33,603 nt of DNA, taken from positions 1-33,603 of the forward strand of contig JACPSF010000168.1 of NCBI GenBank assembly GCA_016193385.1, in the 5' to 3' direction. Made by a program: the position numbers and the translations under genes. The notes below the pieces were generated by a model that saw only the letters and a program-made list of their open reading frames with translations, was not told where the DNA came from and did no database searches. Positions 8,433 to 16,783 of the stretch are shown piece by piece. Each line of letters begins with the position of its first letter. Within the stretch, counting starts at the first letter, position 1. The DNA comes from Deltaproteobacteria bacterium (lineage in GTDB: Bacteria; Desulfobacterota_B; Binatia; UBA9968).

Positions 8433-9560
8433 GTGAAAATTATGCTCCTGACGCCGTCGTTTGAGCGGTCCAGTCCGGTGCAGGGGGCGTTTGTATTCGC
8501 CAAATACCTGCACCAGCAGGGCGACGATGTCACTTTCGCGGCGCTGGATTCGACCGGGAGCGCGAAGCCAAGCCTGCTTTTGGAGATCGAAAGAAGCGGC
8601 TTGCCGTTTCACTGCTTTGATATGACCGGCTGGCCTGGCCTGAAGGAAATCTCTCGCGTGCGAACTTACGTCGAGGACCATGGCATTGAAGCGGTGCTCT
8701 GCTACAGCCTCCGTCCGGAGATCGCGGTGTCACGCCTTTCCGGCGTGATTCGGGTCAGCGCCGTCCGGGAGATCCTTCGCGACCAGTTTTTCCTGTCGTA
8801 CGGCTGGATGCTTGCCTCTTTGCTCACGCAAATTCGCCTGCGGGTCCTCAAGAGACTTGATGCTATTTTCGTACTGACCCGGGCCATGGGGGAGCATCTC
8901 ACGGCCAACGGAATCACGCCTGGCGTGATCCACCACGTGAACAATTTCGTCGACGTAGAGGAGATCCGTGGAGCGCTTGGGAACGGAGCTTCGCCCGTAA
9001 GCTCCTCGGTCCATATCGGGTATTTCGGGCTGTTGAACCGCCGAAAACGAGTGGATGTGGCGTTGCGCGCCGTCGCCAAACTCGTTCGCGTCTATTCGCA
9101 CCAGAACATAAGCCTTCATATTGCCGGGGATGGGCCTTTACGACCGCGGCTAATGGGGCTGGCACAGGAACTTGGCTTGGAGCACCACGCTGTTTTCCAC
9201 GGATACCTCCGCGATCCTTTCGAGCTGATGAGAAAGATGAATCTCGTTATTCTCACTTCGGAAGGCGAGGGCTTGCCGCGGTGTCTCCTCGAGGCCATGG
9301 CTCTGGGCAAGACATGTATCGCGTCCGATATCCCTGGTATGTCCGAGTTCATACGGCACGGGGAAACCGGATACCTGTTTCGCAAAGCAGACTTCGAGGA
9401 ACTCGCTTCTTTAATGAACGATATCATAGGATCCAAACGTTATCTGCCGCCCGAGGTCTTATACCGTTACATGCTGGACTGCTATGACGTCGACGTTTGT
9501 GCTGCAAAGATGCGGCAGACCATGCAGAGGATCCTGCAGGAGAAATCTCTTAGAGCCTGA
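8433..9560 (+). CDS. GT4-family glycosyltransferase
   Basis: This is a 375-residue GT-B glycosyltransferase. The N-terminal acceptor domain opens MKIMLLTPSFERSSP. The C-terminal nucleotide-sugar domain carries HIAGDGPLRP and the GT4 signature EGLPRCLLEAMALGKT with the E-x7-E spacing, followed by SDIPGMSEFI. The GTG start is 16 bases after the previous stop. It works in the cytoplasm, probably extending the lipid-linked repeat unit. Donor and acceptor cannot be assigned. In this position one donor candidate is the UDP-L-deoxyamino sugar made by the three preceding genes. Confidence 0.88.
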   Translation: MKIMLLTPSFERSSPVQGAFVFAKYLHQQGDDVTFAALDSTGSAKPSLLLEIERSGLPFHCFDMTGWPGLKEISRVRTYVEDHGIEAVLCYSLRPEIAVSRLSGVIRVSAVREILRDQFFLSYGWMLASLLTQIRLRVLKRLDAIFVLTRAMGEHLTANGITPGVIHHVNNFVDVEEIRGALGNGASPVSSSVHIGYFGLLNRRKRVDVALRAVAKLVRVYSHQNISLHIAGDGPLRPRLMGLAQELGLEHHAVFHGYLRDPFELMRKMNLVILTSEGEGLPRCLLEAMALGKTCIASDIPGMSEFIRHGETGYLFRKADFEELASLMNDIIGSKRYLPPEVLYRYMLDCYDVDVCAAKMRQTMQRILQEKSLRA

Positions 9561-9650
9561 GGGTTTCGAAGGAAGGAGTTTCCCAGGCGGCGTCGGTTTG
9601 GGCTCCAAATCGATGGTTACTGTCGTGAAAATATAAATCCCGTCATCCGT

Positions 9651-10889
9651 ATGCAGATTCTCATCTTCATTGATCGCTTCGTACCCGAGGAACGGGCTAA
9701 CGCTCAACTTTATTATGAACTTGCGAAAGCCCTTATTGATCGCGGGCATGGAGTTGGGGTGGTTACGAAGATGCCGACGGGCTACGTCGCCCGTGCGGGC
9801 GAGGGTGGAAAGAAGATTCGTCCCCCTTGGCAGGAGCATCTCCACGGCATCCGCGTGGTCCGCGTCCGGGGATTTTCCACGCTCAGTCGAACCCTCTGGG
9901 TCCGGGCTGTGGACCATTTGACTGCCGGGGTTACGTTCGCGCTTGCCGCGCGTAAGCTTCCGTCACCTGATCTGGTCTTAGTTTATTCCCCCCCGCTGAC
10001 TCTGGCAGTGGCGGCGAGGCTTTATCAGAGACGGACAGGCGTCCCGTACGTTCTCAACCTGCACGATATCTATCCCCAAACCCTCATTGATGTGGGCTTG
10101 CTCAGAAACCGCTTCATCATCTACCTGGCGGAGGCGCTGGAAGCCATGGCGTACCGCAACTCCGCCCATATCGTGGTGCCGGCCCCAGGCACGCGCGAGT
10201 TCATCGTGGAGCGCAAGGGCGTCCAGCGGCAAAAAGTAGACTTTATTCCGAACTGGGTGGATACGGAAAGAGTGCTTCCAGGGCCCAAAGAGAACGGCTT
10301 TCGCAAGACTCAAGGCCTCGCCAATCGCTTTGTCGTGTCCTATGCAGGCTCCATGGGGTTTGGCCAGGATCTGACCACCGTCCTGGCCAGCGCGCGGGCC
10401 CTGCAGCACCGCAGCGACATTGTGTTCCTTCTGGTCGGGGATGGCGTGCTCAGGCGCCAGTGGGAAAAAATGGCCGCGGGTTTGAATAACATTCGCTTTC
10501 TGCCGATGCAGCCCAAAGAGCAGTTTTTCGAGGTGCTGCGGGCGTCGGATATTTGCCTGGTGCCTCTGGCTGGCGCGTTGAACTCGCCGGCCATTCCCGG
10601 GAAAACCCAGCACATTATGGCCGTTGGGAGGCCGGTGCTCGCCATCGTGAATCCCACCGGGGAAACTGCCAAGCTGGTTCACCGCAGTCAATGCGGCTTG
10701 GTGGCGCGTCCGGACCAGCCGGATGAGGTGGTAGACATTATCAATCAATTGTATCGGGACCGGGATTTTGGCGACAGGCTCGGAGCGAATGGGCGGGGGT
10801 ATGCCGAGAAGCACTTTTCGCTCCGAAACGCGGCCGATGGATACGAGCGTATTTTTGGAGCGATTCGGGGTCAGATATATGAGGGATGA
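9651..10889 (+). CDS. WbuB-like GT4 glycosyltransferase (putative L-FucNAc/L-QuiNAc transferase)
   Basis: The 412-residue GT-B enzyme has the WbuB-type layout. It opens LIFIDRFVPEERANAQ, has YSPPLTLAVAA and LNLHDIYPQTLIDVG in the N-terminal domain, and FIPNWVDTE, YAGSMGFGQD and SPAIPGKTQHIMAVGRP in the donor domain. WbuB of E. coli O26 adds L-FucNAc to the first, GlcNAc-type, sugar on undecaprenyl diphosphate. This agrees with the UDP-L-amino-sugar genes upstream and the initiating transferase downstream. The start follows a 90-base spacer that contains no convincing promoter. The gene overlaps the next by 11 bases. Family is good; the exact sugar is inferred. Confidence 0.87.
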   Translation: MQILIFIDRFVPEERANAQLYYELAKALIDRGHGVGVVTKMPTGYVARAGEGGKKIRPPWQEHLHGIRVVRVRGFSTLSRTLWVRAVDHLTAGVTFALAARKLPSPDLVLVYSPPLTLAVAARLYQRRTGVPYVLNLHDIYPQTLIDVGLLRNRFIIYLAEALEAMAYRNSAHIVVPAPGTREFIVERKGVQRQKVDFIPNWVDTERVLPGPKENGFRKTQGLANRFVVSYAGSMGFGQDLTTVLASARALQHRSDIVFLLVGDGVLRRQWEKMAAGLNNIRFLPMQPKEQFFEVLRASDICLVPLAGALNSPAIPGKTQHIMAVGRPVLAIVNPTGETAKLVHRSQCGLVARPDQPDEVVDIINQLYRDRDFGDRLGANGRGYAEKHFSLRNAADGYERIFGAIRGQIYEG

Positions 10890-11583
10890 GACCGCTAGTA
10901 GTCCCGTTTTCCCGGAAATCATTCATGTTCCCTCTCAGGAGCATCCGCTCAAGCGGTGCTTCGATTTGCTGCTCGCCTCCTTGGGGCTTGTCTTTAGCCT
11001 GCCTCTATGGTTGATGATTGGTCTTGCGGTCAAAATGGAAGATGGGGGCCCGTTGTTTTACAGCCAGGAGCGCGTCGGCAAGGGAGGACGGAAGTTTAAG
11101 ATCGTGAAATTCCGCTCGATGATTCGTAATGCCGAGAGCCTGACAGGACCGGTGTGGGCCTCGGAGAATGACGGCAGGGTGACTCGGGTCGGTAGAATTC
11201 TCCGGGCAACGGCCCTGGATGAGTTACCTCAGCTCTGGAACATCCTGAAGGGTGATATCAGCTTTGTGGGACCACGCGCGGAGCGGCCGGAATTTGTCCA
11301 AAAGTTCAGAAAGACAATACGGAACTACGATCTGCGTCTTTCGGTGCGTCCGGGTTTGACGGGGTTGGCTCAAGTTTACGGGCGATACGACTCCGGTCCG
11401 AGGCAGAAGCTTCGTTATGATCTGCTGTACATTAAAAAGCACAGCGTATGGCTGGACGTCAAGTTAACCGGCCTTTCGTTCTGGGTTACGTTTCGAGGCA
11501 AGTGGGAAAGCCGAGGAAAAAAATTTAGCTTTGCGCCTGGTTGGAGGCTGAAAAAGCCAAGGGAAACAAGGAGGGCAAGATGA
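10879..11583 (+). CDS. Initiating polyprenyl-phosphate sugar phosphotransferase (monotopic PGT)
   Basis: This is a 234-residue bacterial sugar transferase of the small form. A re-entrant hydrophobic helix (KRCFDLLLASLGLVFSL) is followed by FYSQERVGKGG and KFRSM. The catalytic Asp114-Glu115 pair lies in ALDELPQLWNILKGD, then FVGPRAERPEF and RPGLTGLAQV. It transfers a sugar-1-phosphate from a UDP-sugar to undecaprenyl phosphate, starting the repeat unit. The ATG at 10879 fits the family N-terminus and an 11-base overlap with the upstream gene; a longer frame from 10768 lies wholly inside that gene. The membrane topology modules of WcaJ are absent. The stop overlaps the next start as ATGA. Confidence 0.92.
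   Translation: MRDETASSPVFPEIIHVPSQEHPLKRCFDLLLASLGLVFSLPLWLMIGLAVKMEDGGPLFYSQERVGKGGRKFKIVKFRSMIRNAESLTGPVWASENDGRVTRVGRILRATALDELPQLWNILKGDISFVGPRAERPEFVQKFRKTIRNYDLRLSVRPGLTGLAQVYGRYDSGPRQKLRYDLLYIKKHSVWLDVKLTGLSFWVTFRGKWESRGKKFSFAPGWRLKKPRETRRAR
11568..11575 (+). promoter_or_regulatory. Shine-Dalgarno site fixing the start of the export-protein gene
   Basis: AAGGAGGG lies four bases before ATG 11580. It supports that ATG, which is followed directly by a signal peptide, over an in-frame upstream start at 11541 inside the previous gene. Confidence 0.75.
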
Positions 11584-14069
11584 AACGGAATTTTGTTGTT
11601 GCTCTAATCGTGTCGATTTTTCTAACATGGGGATTTCGCCCCATTTTGGCGCAACAAATATCGCCTCCGTGGCCGTCCATGCAACAGGCTCCGGGGGCCA
11701 TGGGCCTGGGCCCGATCAGCCCTCCCCAATTCGGCCAGCCGCCGGGCCCGCCCTTTCTAGGGTCTCCGACTCAAGGGGGTCCACAGTTCCTTCCCCAAAC
11801 GGCTCCGCAGTTTCAGTACCCGCAGGCCTTCCAGGGGCCTCCGATCAATATGTCCCAGTTTAATCAAAGGTACTGTAGTTGGGTTACGGTGAACCAGATG
11901 CCATCGTTGAAGCCGAGCTTAGAATCCCAGGCCGGCCCTCAGATTACTCCGATTCAAGGTCCTTGGCCTGGCGCTTTGGACCCGAGCAGACCAGAAGAAC
12001 TGCGAGCTTTTCAGCCTTCCAAGTCGCAAGTAGGCGCTAGACAACCGCCGGTTGGCCAGGGGCAGCTCCAGCCAGGCCTGAATGTTATGGGGAGTCTCAG
12101 TCCCGGACAGATTCCTAATCAGCTAAACATTCCCGGCTTCCCTGCTGCGCAACCGTTCTTTATCGAACCGTTCTCAACGGTTGAGGCTGCGTTTCAAGCT
12201 CCTATTTTTCCAGATGAGAAACCGAGAGAGCTACGCCAGTACGGATATTCCTTGTTTGCTTCTCCTGTTTCGACTTTCGCGCCCGTCGAGGATGTGCCTG
12301 TTGGGCCGGATTATATCTTGGGCCCAGGCGATGACCTCGCCATCAACATATGGGGGGCCATGGAGGGCGCGATCGTCCGGACAATAGATCGAAACGGGCA
12401 GATTATTCTGCCGAGTGCAGGTCCCGTACGAGTCTGGGGTCTGTCATTTTCCCAAGCTGACCACCTAATCCGGGAGCAGCTTTCCCGATATTACCGTGGA
12501 TTCCAAACCAGTGTGAGCATGGGTCGCCTTAGAACCATCAGAATCTACGTAGTCGGAGAAGTGTGTCAGCCCGGCTCTTTTACTTTGAGTTCTCTTTCGA
12601 CTGTGACCAATGGCCTTTTCGCGGCAGGCGGGCCTTTAAAGCTCGGCTCGCTGCGTAAGATCGAACTCAAAAGGGATCACCATACTGTGGGGACACTCGA
12701 TGTTTATGATTTTCTGCTGCGGGGCGATAAAACTCGAGATTTCCGCCTGCAGTCCGGCGATACCATCTTTGTCCCTCCGGTCGGGCCGATCGCGGCGATA
12801 ACCGGCGAAGTCAAGCGACCGGCCATCTACGAGTTCCAGGGGCGCATCCGCGTTATGGAACTCGTTGACATGGCGGGTGGATTGACCCCTCAGAGTTATC
12901 TGAAGCGCGTTCAAATTATTCGGACGAAGCCCAACGCAGAGAGGGAGGTCATCGATCTGGACCTTACCGCGGTTGGGAATAATGGGGACTCCCCTGCGAA
13001 TATAGAGCTTAAAGATGGCGATCTCGTGACGATTTATCCGACCGATCCGCGGATTTACAATAGTGTCACTCTAGCCGGCGCAGTTAAACATCCGGGACAA
13101 TATGAAGTAAAACCGGGTATGCGATTAGCCCAGATTCTGCGTCCCGAAGGTGTTCTCCCCGAGGCCTTTGTCGATTGGGTGGAGGTTGCAAGGCTCAAGG
13201 AGGATCTGACCACGGAAGTGATCCAGGTAAACCTAAAGCAGGCTTGGGCTGGGGATGAGACCCAAAATACAAGCCTCCGGCCATTAGATCGGATCACGGT
13301 CAGAAGCGAGTATCGCTCTCCGTGGAAAGTGGCGATTGAAGGAGAGGCCAAAAGGCCCGGGGTTTATACCATCCAGCAGGGCGAGCGATTGAGCTCGGTC
13401 CTCAAGCGGACCGGGGGATTTACGGAAAAGGCTTACCTTAAAGGGGCTGTCTTTACGCGGGCCACGGTGCGAGAGACAGAAAAGACACAGTTGGAGGCTT
13501 TCACAAAGGACCACGAGCAGCGTTTGCTAGCTGAGGCGAGCCAGCTAACGGCGATCGCGACGGGGCTTAGCAAAGAGGAGGCGGCAATACAACAGGCGGT
13601 ACTAGTCCAAAGACGCGAACAGTTGCGCCTCCTGGCTTCAAAGGTTACTTTAGGCCGGGTAGTCGTCCAGTTGGATGAGCTAGATAAATTTGAGGGATCT
13701 CCTAATGACATTATTTTGGAGGACGGGGACACTTTGGCGGTTCCCCAAAAACCGCAGACCGTCGTGGTTATGGGAAGTGTGCGTAATCCGACCGGTATAG
13801 TCTACAAAGAGGCCATGGATATACAATACTATCTGAACCGTGCCGGTGGGCTCACCCGGGAAGCTGATGAGAAAGGAATGTACGTGCTCAAGGCCGACGG
13901 GTCGGCTCTAACGGGCTTTTTGAGGCTCAGAGATATTCAACCTGGAGACGTCGTCGTTGTGCCGCCCTCGACGGAAGCTAAGCTCCAGTGGCTGCCGTTG
14001 CTCAGGGATCTGGCGACGATCGCAGGCCAGGTCGCTATAGGCGTAGCGGGATTGGCCGCGATTTTCTAG
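11580..14069 (+). CDS. SLBB-repeat outer-membrane polysaccharide export protein (Wza-like)
   Basis: The product has 829 residues. A Sec signal peptide (MKRNFVVALIVSIF to ILAQQ) has no lipobox Cys, unlike Wza. A Pro/Gln/Gly-rich low-complexity segment covers roughly residues 30-200. A polysaccharide-export domain opens at about residue 243 (DYILGPGDDLAINIWG). Five SLBB-like units follow, near residues 320 (VVGEVCQPGSF), 403 (ITGEVKRPAIY), 495 (LAGAVKHPGQY), 582 (IEGEAKRPGVY) and 727 (VMGSVRNPTGI). A charged, probably helical insert lies between units four and five. The C-terminus (IAGQVAIGVAGLAAIF) is hydrophobic. Such proteins form the periplasmic and outer-membrane channel for capsule or EPS. 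It is followed by a Wzz-type gene, the usual pairing. It is longer than Wza (about 380 residues), with extra SLBB rings. Confidence 0.92.
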   Translation: MKRNFVVALIVSIFLTWGFRPILAQQISPPWPSMQQAPGAMGLGPISPPQFGQPPGPPFLGSPTQGGPQFLPQTAPQFQYPQAFQGPPINMSQFNQRYCSWVTVNQMPSLKPSLESQAGPQITPIQGPWPGALDPSRPEELRAFQPSKSQVGARQPPVGQGQLQPGLNVMGSLSPGQIPNQLNIPGFPAAQPFFIEPFSTVEAAFQAPIFPDEKPRELRQYGYSLFASPVSTFAPVEDVPVGPDYILGPGDDLAINIWGAMEGAIVRTIDRNGQIILPSAGPVRVWGLSFSQADHLIREQLSRYYRGFQTSVSMGRLRTIRIYVVGEVCQPGSFTLSSLSTVTNGLFAAGGPLKLGSLRKIELKRDHHTVGTLDVYDFLLRGDKTRDFRLQSGDTIFVPPVGPIAAITGEVKRPAIYEFQGRIRVMELVDMAGGLTPQSYLKRVQIIRTKPNAEREVIDLDLTAVGNNGDSPANIELKDGDLVTIYPTDPRIYNSVTLAGAVKHPGQYEVKPGMRLAQILRPEGVLPEAFVDWVEVARLKEDLTTEVIQVNLKQAWAGDETQNTSLRPLDRITVRSEYRSPWKVAIEGEAKRPGVYTIQQGERLSSVLKRTGGFTEKAYLKGAVFTRATVRETEKTQLEAFTKDHEQRLLAEASQLTAIATGLSKEEAAIQQAVLVQRREQLRLLASKVTLGRVVVQLDELDKFEGSPNDIILEDGDTLAVPQKPQTVVVMGSVRNPTGIVYKEAMDIQYYLNRAGGLTREADEKGMYVLKADGSALTGFLRLRDIQPGDVVVVPPSTEAKLQWLPLLRDLATIAGQVAIGVAGLAAIF

Positions 14070-14154
14070 GGAGCAGAGAAAATAGTTTGTCGAGTTTCTT
14101 GACACGGCACCGCTCATAGCTCGGGGATCACACTCCCTAAGAAAGGACATTTAT

Positions 14155-15357
14155 ATGGCCGAAGTAGGAGCCGAGCCGAGATACGAAGACGATGAGATTA
14201 ACCTGCTGGATTACTGGCGGGTGCTTTGGAAATACAGGCGGTTAATCGCGATCCTTTTTTCTGTCTCGGTGATCGCCGGTCTGATTCTTAGCTTGCTCTC
14301 GCCGAAAATCTACGAGTCCAAAGTGACGATCATTGCTCCCAGGGAAGGTGGGGGAAGCGGTCTTTTGTCAGCTCTCGGAGCGAGCGGTCTTGCTCAGCAG
14401 ATATCGGGGCTCTCCATTCCCTCTCTTACCCCAAACCGGGATTTGTATCTCAGCGTTTTAAGGAGCAAGACAATAGTCCAAAGGGTGGTGGAGCAGTTTA
14501 ACCTCAAGGAATACTACAAGGCCAGGCATGTTGAGGATGCGATCAGGTCCCTGAGAGGGGCCACGAAGATATCCATGTCGAGGGAAGGCATTATCGAGAT
14601 ACAAGTGGAGGATAACAATCCTGCGCTGGCCGCCGATATTGCTAATGCCTATACGGATCAACTCGATCGCATGATGGCCCAGTTTGGTACGGGCGCGGCA
14701 GGCCGGCACCGCGGGTTTATTAAGGAGCAGTTGGTTAAAACCGAGAAGGATTTAAAGGCGGGTGAGGAGGCTTTGCGCCACTTTCAGGAGAAAAACAGAG
14801 CGGTCTCTGTTAGCGATCAGGCAAAAGGAGCAATAGAAGCAACTGCTAAACTCAAGGGTGAGATCATGGCCGCTGAGGTTCAATTGCAGGTGATCCGGAA
14901 TTTTGCCACGGATTCCAACCCGGACGTGATCCGGCTGAGGCGGCAGATCGGCGAATTGAAGCGGCAGCTGGGCCAAGCGCAGTATAGCCCCGGCTTGGAG
15001 CTGCCCGCAGTCACGGACAATCCTGGCCATCCCCAACCGGAAATATACGTTCCACCAGCCAGAGTACCTAAGCTGGCGCTGGAGCTAGCCCGTTTAACAA
15101 GAGACCTTAAGGTTCAGGAAACGGTTTATATCCTACTTAATCAGCAACTCGAGCAGGCTAAATTTTCTGAAGCCCAGGACACTCCTGTTGTTCAAGTCCT
15201 CGATCGGGCCGTCCCGGCAATCTATAAGTCGAAGCCCAAGATCAGGTTAAATATGGCGATTGCCGGGACGGTTAGCCTCTTTGTGGGGATCTTTCTGGCC
15301 TTTTTGCTGGAATACTTAGAGCGCCAGCGGGCTCTGGTAAGAGAGAGCCGGCCATAA
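14155..15357 (+). CDS. Wzz/GNVR-type polysaccharide chain-length determinant protein
   Basis: This is a 400-residue inner-membrane co-polymerase. The Wzz N-terminus (INLLDYWRVLWKYRRL) runs into a first membrane helix near residues 31-51. A periplasmic region follows with an extended coiled coil (around 175-260) and a conserved C-terminal stretch, VVQVLDRAVPA. A second helix lies near 366-388 (AGTVSLFVGIFLAFLLEYLE). There is no C-terminal BY-kinase domain, and no separate kinase gene is seen in the window. It pairs with the export protein upstream to set chain length in a Wzx/Wzy-type system. AAAGGA at 14142-14147 precedes the ATG. The 85-base spacer before it shows no reliable promoter. Confidence 0.92.
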   Translation: MAEVGAEPRYEDDEINLLDYWRVLWKYRRLIAILFSVSVIAGLILSLLSPKIYESKVTIIAPREGGGSGLLSALGASGLAQQISGLSIPSLTPNRDLYLSVLRSKTIVQRVVEQFNLKEYYKARHVEDAIRSLRGATKISMSREGIIEIQVEDNNPALAADIANAYTDQLDRMMAQFGTGAAGRHRGFIKEQLVKTEKDLKAGEEALRHFQEKNRAVSVSDQAKGAIEATAKLKGEIMAAEVQLQVIRNFATDSNPDVIRLRRQIGELKRQLGQAQYSPGLELPAVTDNPGHPQPEIYVPPARVPKLALELARLTRDLKVQETVYILLNQQLEQAKFSEAQDTPVVQVLDRAVPAIYKSKPKIRLNMAIAGTVSLFVGIFLAFLLEYLERQRALVRESRP

Positions 15358-15383
15358 TCGGTCGGCATGCAACGCGGGCAAAG

Positions 15384-15402
15384 TTCAACATCCAATGTTG
15401 AA
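15384..15402. repeat. Short perfect inverted repeat in intergenic spacer
   Basis: TTCAACAT and ATGTTGAA are separated by three bases, between the Wzz-type gene and the FAD oxidoreductase gene. There is no following T run, so it is unlikely to be an intrinsic terminator. It could be a transcript hairpin or a protein-binding dyad. Confidence 0.4.
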
Positions 15403-15448
15403 TCGAATCTATAACCAGCGGCCTTCTATGGCTCCATGTTAGCTAGCC

Positions 15449-16657
15449 ATGCATGATGTTGTCGTGGTCGGGGGTGGGCCAGCCGGTTGTCACGCCGCGA
15501 CCCTTTTGGCGCAAAAGGGATTTGATGTTCACGTGCTTGAGGAGCACTCCGTTCTCGGTGAGCCCGTCGATTGCTCCGGGGTCATAGGGGCGGAGTCGTT
15601 CGATACCTTGGGGCTGGCAAGCTCGCTGAAGCTGGGAGAAATTGCCTCCCTTACTCTAGTATCCCCGGCCGGACTGCAAGTACGTTTTACGCCGCAATCT
15701 CCTCTGGCCTACATTGTGGATCGGGCTGCTTTTGACCGGGCGATCGGGAGAAAAACGGCTGCTGCGGGGGCAAAGATCCGCTTGGGTTACCGGGTCGTTG
15801 ATTTGGAGGTATACGCGGACCGCGTGGAAGCGGTCTTTCAGGAAATCGGAAGCGGGAAATGGGAAGGGAAGCGGCGGAAAATGGCGGCACGGGTGGCGAT
15901 TTTAGCCGGAGGGCCGCGCTACAGTATCCAGCAGAAGCTTGGCATGGGCGAGCCCGGGGAGTTTCTCAGGACGGCGCAGGCAGAAGTCCCGCTGCAGAGA
16001 ATGGAAGAGACAAGGGTCCTTTTGGGATCTCAGACGGCGCCGAAGTCTTTTGCCTGGGTAGTTCCTTTTAAGAGAGGCAGCGAGTTTTTCGCTCGAATAG
16101 GGGTTAGCTCGAAGAGTAATCCCCGCCCGTACGCGAGGGCCCTGCTGGAGCGACTTGACGCGGCAGGCCACTTGAAGTCTGCGGATGTCCCGATTCGTTC
16201 ATGGGTAATTCCTCTGAAGCCGATTCCCAGGACCTACGGGGAGAGAGTCCTGGCCGTAGGCGACGCTGCGGGGCAGACCAAGCCGACCACAGGAGGCGGG
16301 ATTTTCTACGGGCTGCTTTGCGCCGAGGCGGCGGTGCGAACGGCCGCGCTTGCATTTGAAAAGGGGACCTTCGATGCTGCAACCATGAAGTTGTATGAGC
16401 GAGAATGGCGGAGTAAGCTCGGCCGCGAGGTCAGAATCGGGTCCTTTTTTCGCCGTCTCGCCGAACGCCTCACGGATAAGGAAATCGACGACCTATTCCG
16501 GGTTGTCCGATCCGATGGAGTCTTATCGGCGATTAGAGAGAAGGCTCGCTTCGATTGGCACAAAGATGTCGTCTATTTCGCTCTCAGGCATCCGGCATTG
16601 GGGCGGATTTTCCTGCGGCGGATATTCGGAAAGAATAGAGCGCCAACTGCCACCTGA
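15449..16657 (+). CDS. FAD-dependent oxidoreductase, geranylgeranyl reductase family
   Basis: The 402-residue flavoprotein has an N-terminal FAD motif GGGPAGCHAATLLA at residues 8-21, then EEHSVLGEPVDCSGVI. The second FAD motif is LAVGDAAGQTKPTTGGGIFYGL, the hallmark of the geranylgeranyl-reductase-like branch. Family members saturate isoprenoid double bonds in chlorophyll, archaeal lipids or menaquinone; others act on unrelated substrates. The gene lies between the export genes and the Wzi-like gene, so it may reduce a polyprenyl carrier or an acyl chain of the surface lipid. That is speculation from position only. The ATG has no strong ribosome binding site. Family assignment is firm, function unknown. 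Confidence 0.85.
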   Translation: MHDVVVVGGGPAGCHAATLLAQKGFDVHVLEEHSVLGEPVDCSGVIGAESFDTLGLASSLKLGEIASLTLVSPAGLQVRFTPQSPLAYIVDRAAFDRAIGRKTAAAGAKIRLGYRVVDLEVYADRVEAVFQEIGSGKWEGKRRKMAARVAILAGGPRYSIQQKLGMGEPGEFLRTAQAEVPLQRMEETRVLLGSQTAPKSFAWVVPFKRGSEFFARIGVSSKSNPRPYARALLERLDAAGHLKSADVPIRSWVIPLKPIPRTYGERVLAVGDAAGQTKPTTGGGIFYGLLCAEAAVRTAALAFEKGTFDAATMKLYEREWRSKLGREVRIGSFFRRLAERLTDKEIDDLFRVVRSDGVLSAIREKARFDWHKDVVYFALRHPALGRIFLRRIFGKNRAPTAT

Positions 16658-16694
16658 ACTTCTGTTTGCCCACCACCTGATATCAAGTTCCGGA

Positions 16695-16712
16695 ACGGAA
16701 GCTTTCTTCCGT
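16695..16712. repeat. Small hairpin in the spacer before the Wzi-like gene
   Basis: ACGGAAG and CTTCCGT flank a four-base loop in the roughly 125-base spacer. No T tract follows. Nothing else is recognisable in this spacer, the longest in the window. Confidence 0.35.
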
Positions 16713-16783
16713 ATGCTAGAGAGCCATATGATTCCTGTTGCTCTAAGTCCTTATCCCTTTCCGTGTAATCGCAGTCGAACGAA

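Noticed and set aside
9586..9597. GGCGGCGTCGGT as an ops/JUMPstart element
   Set aside because: It differs from GGCGGTAGCGT at several positions and lacks the rest of the JUMPstart sequence.
9632..9637. TATAAA as a promoter -10 box before the WbuB-like gene
   Set aside because: No acceptable -35 hexamer lies 16-18 bases upstream, and the flanking genes read as one operon.
14099..14104. TTGACA as a promoter before the Wzz-type gene
   Set aside because: The sequence 17 bases downstream (CGGGGA) is nothing like a -10 box.
15384..15402. Intrinsic terminator after the Wzz-type gene
   Set aside because: The stem is short and AT-rich, with no T run after it.
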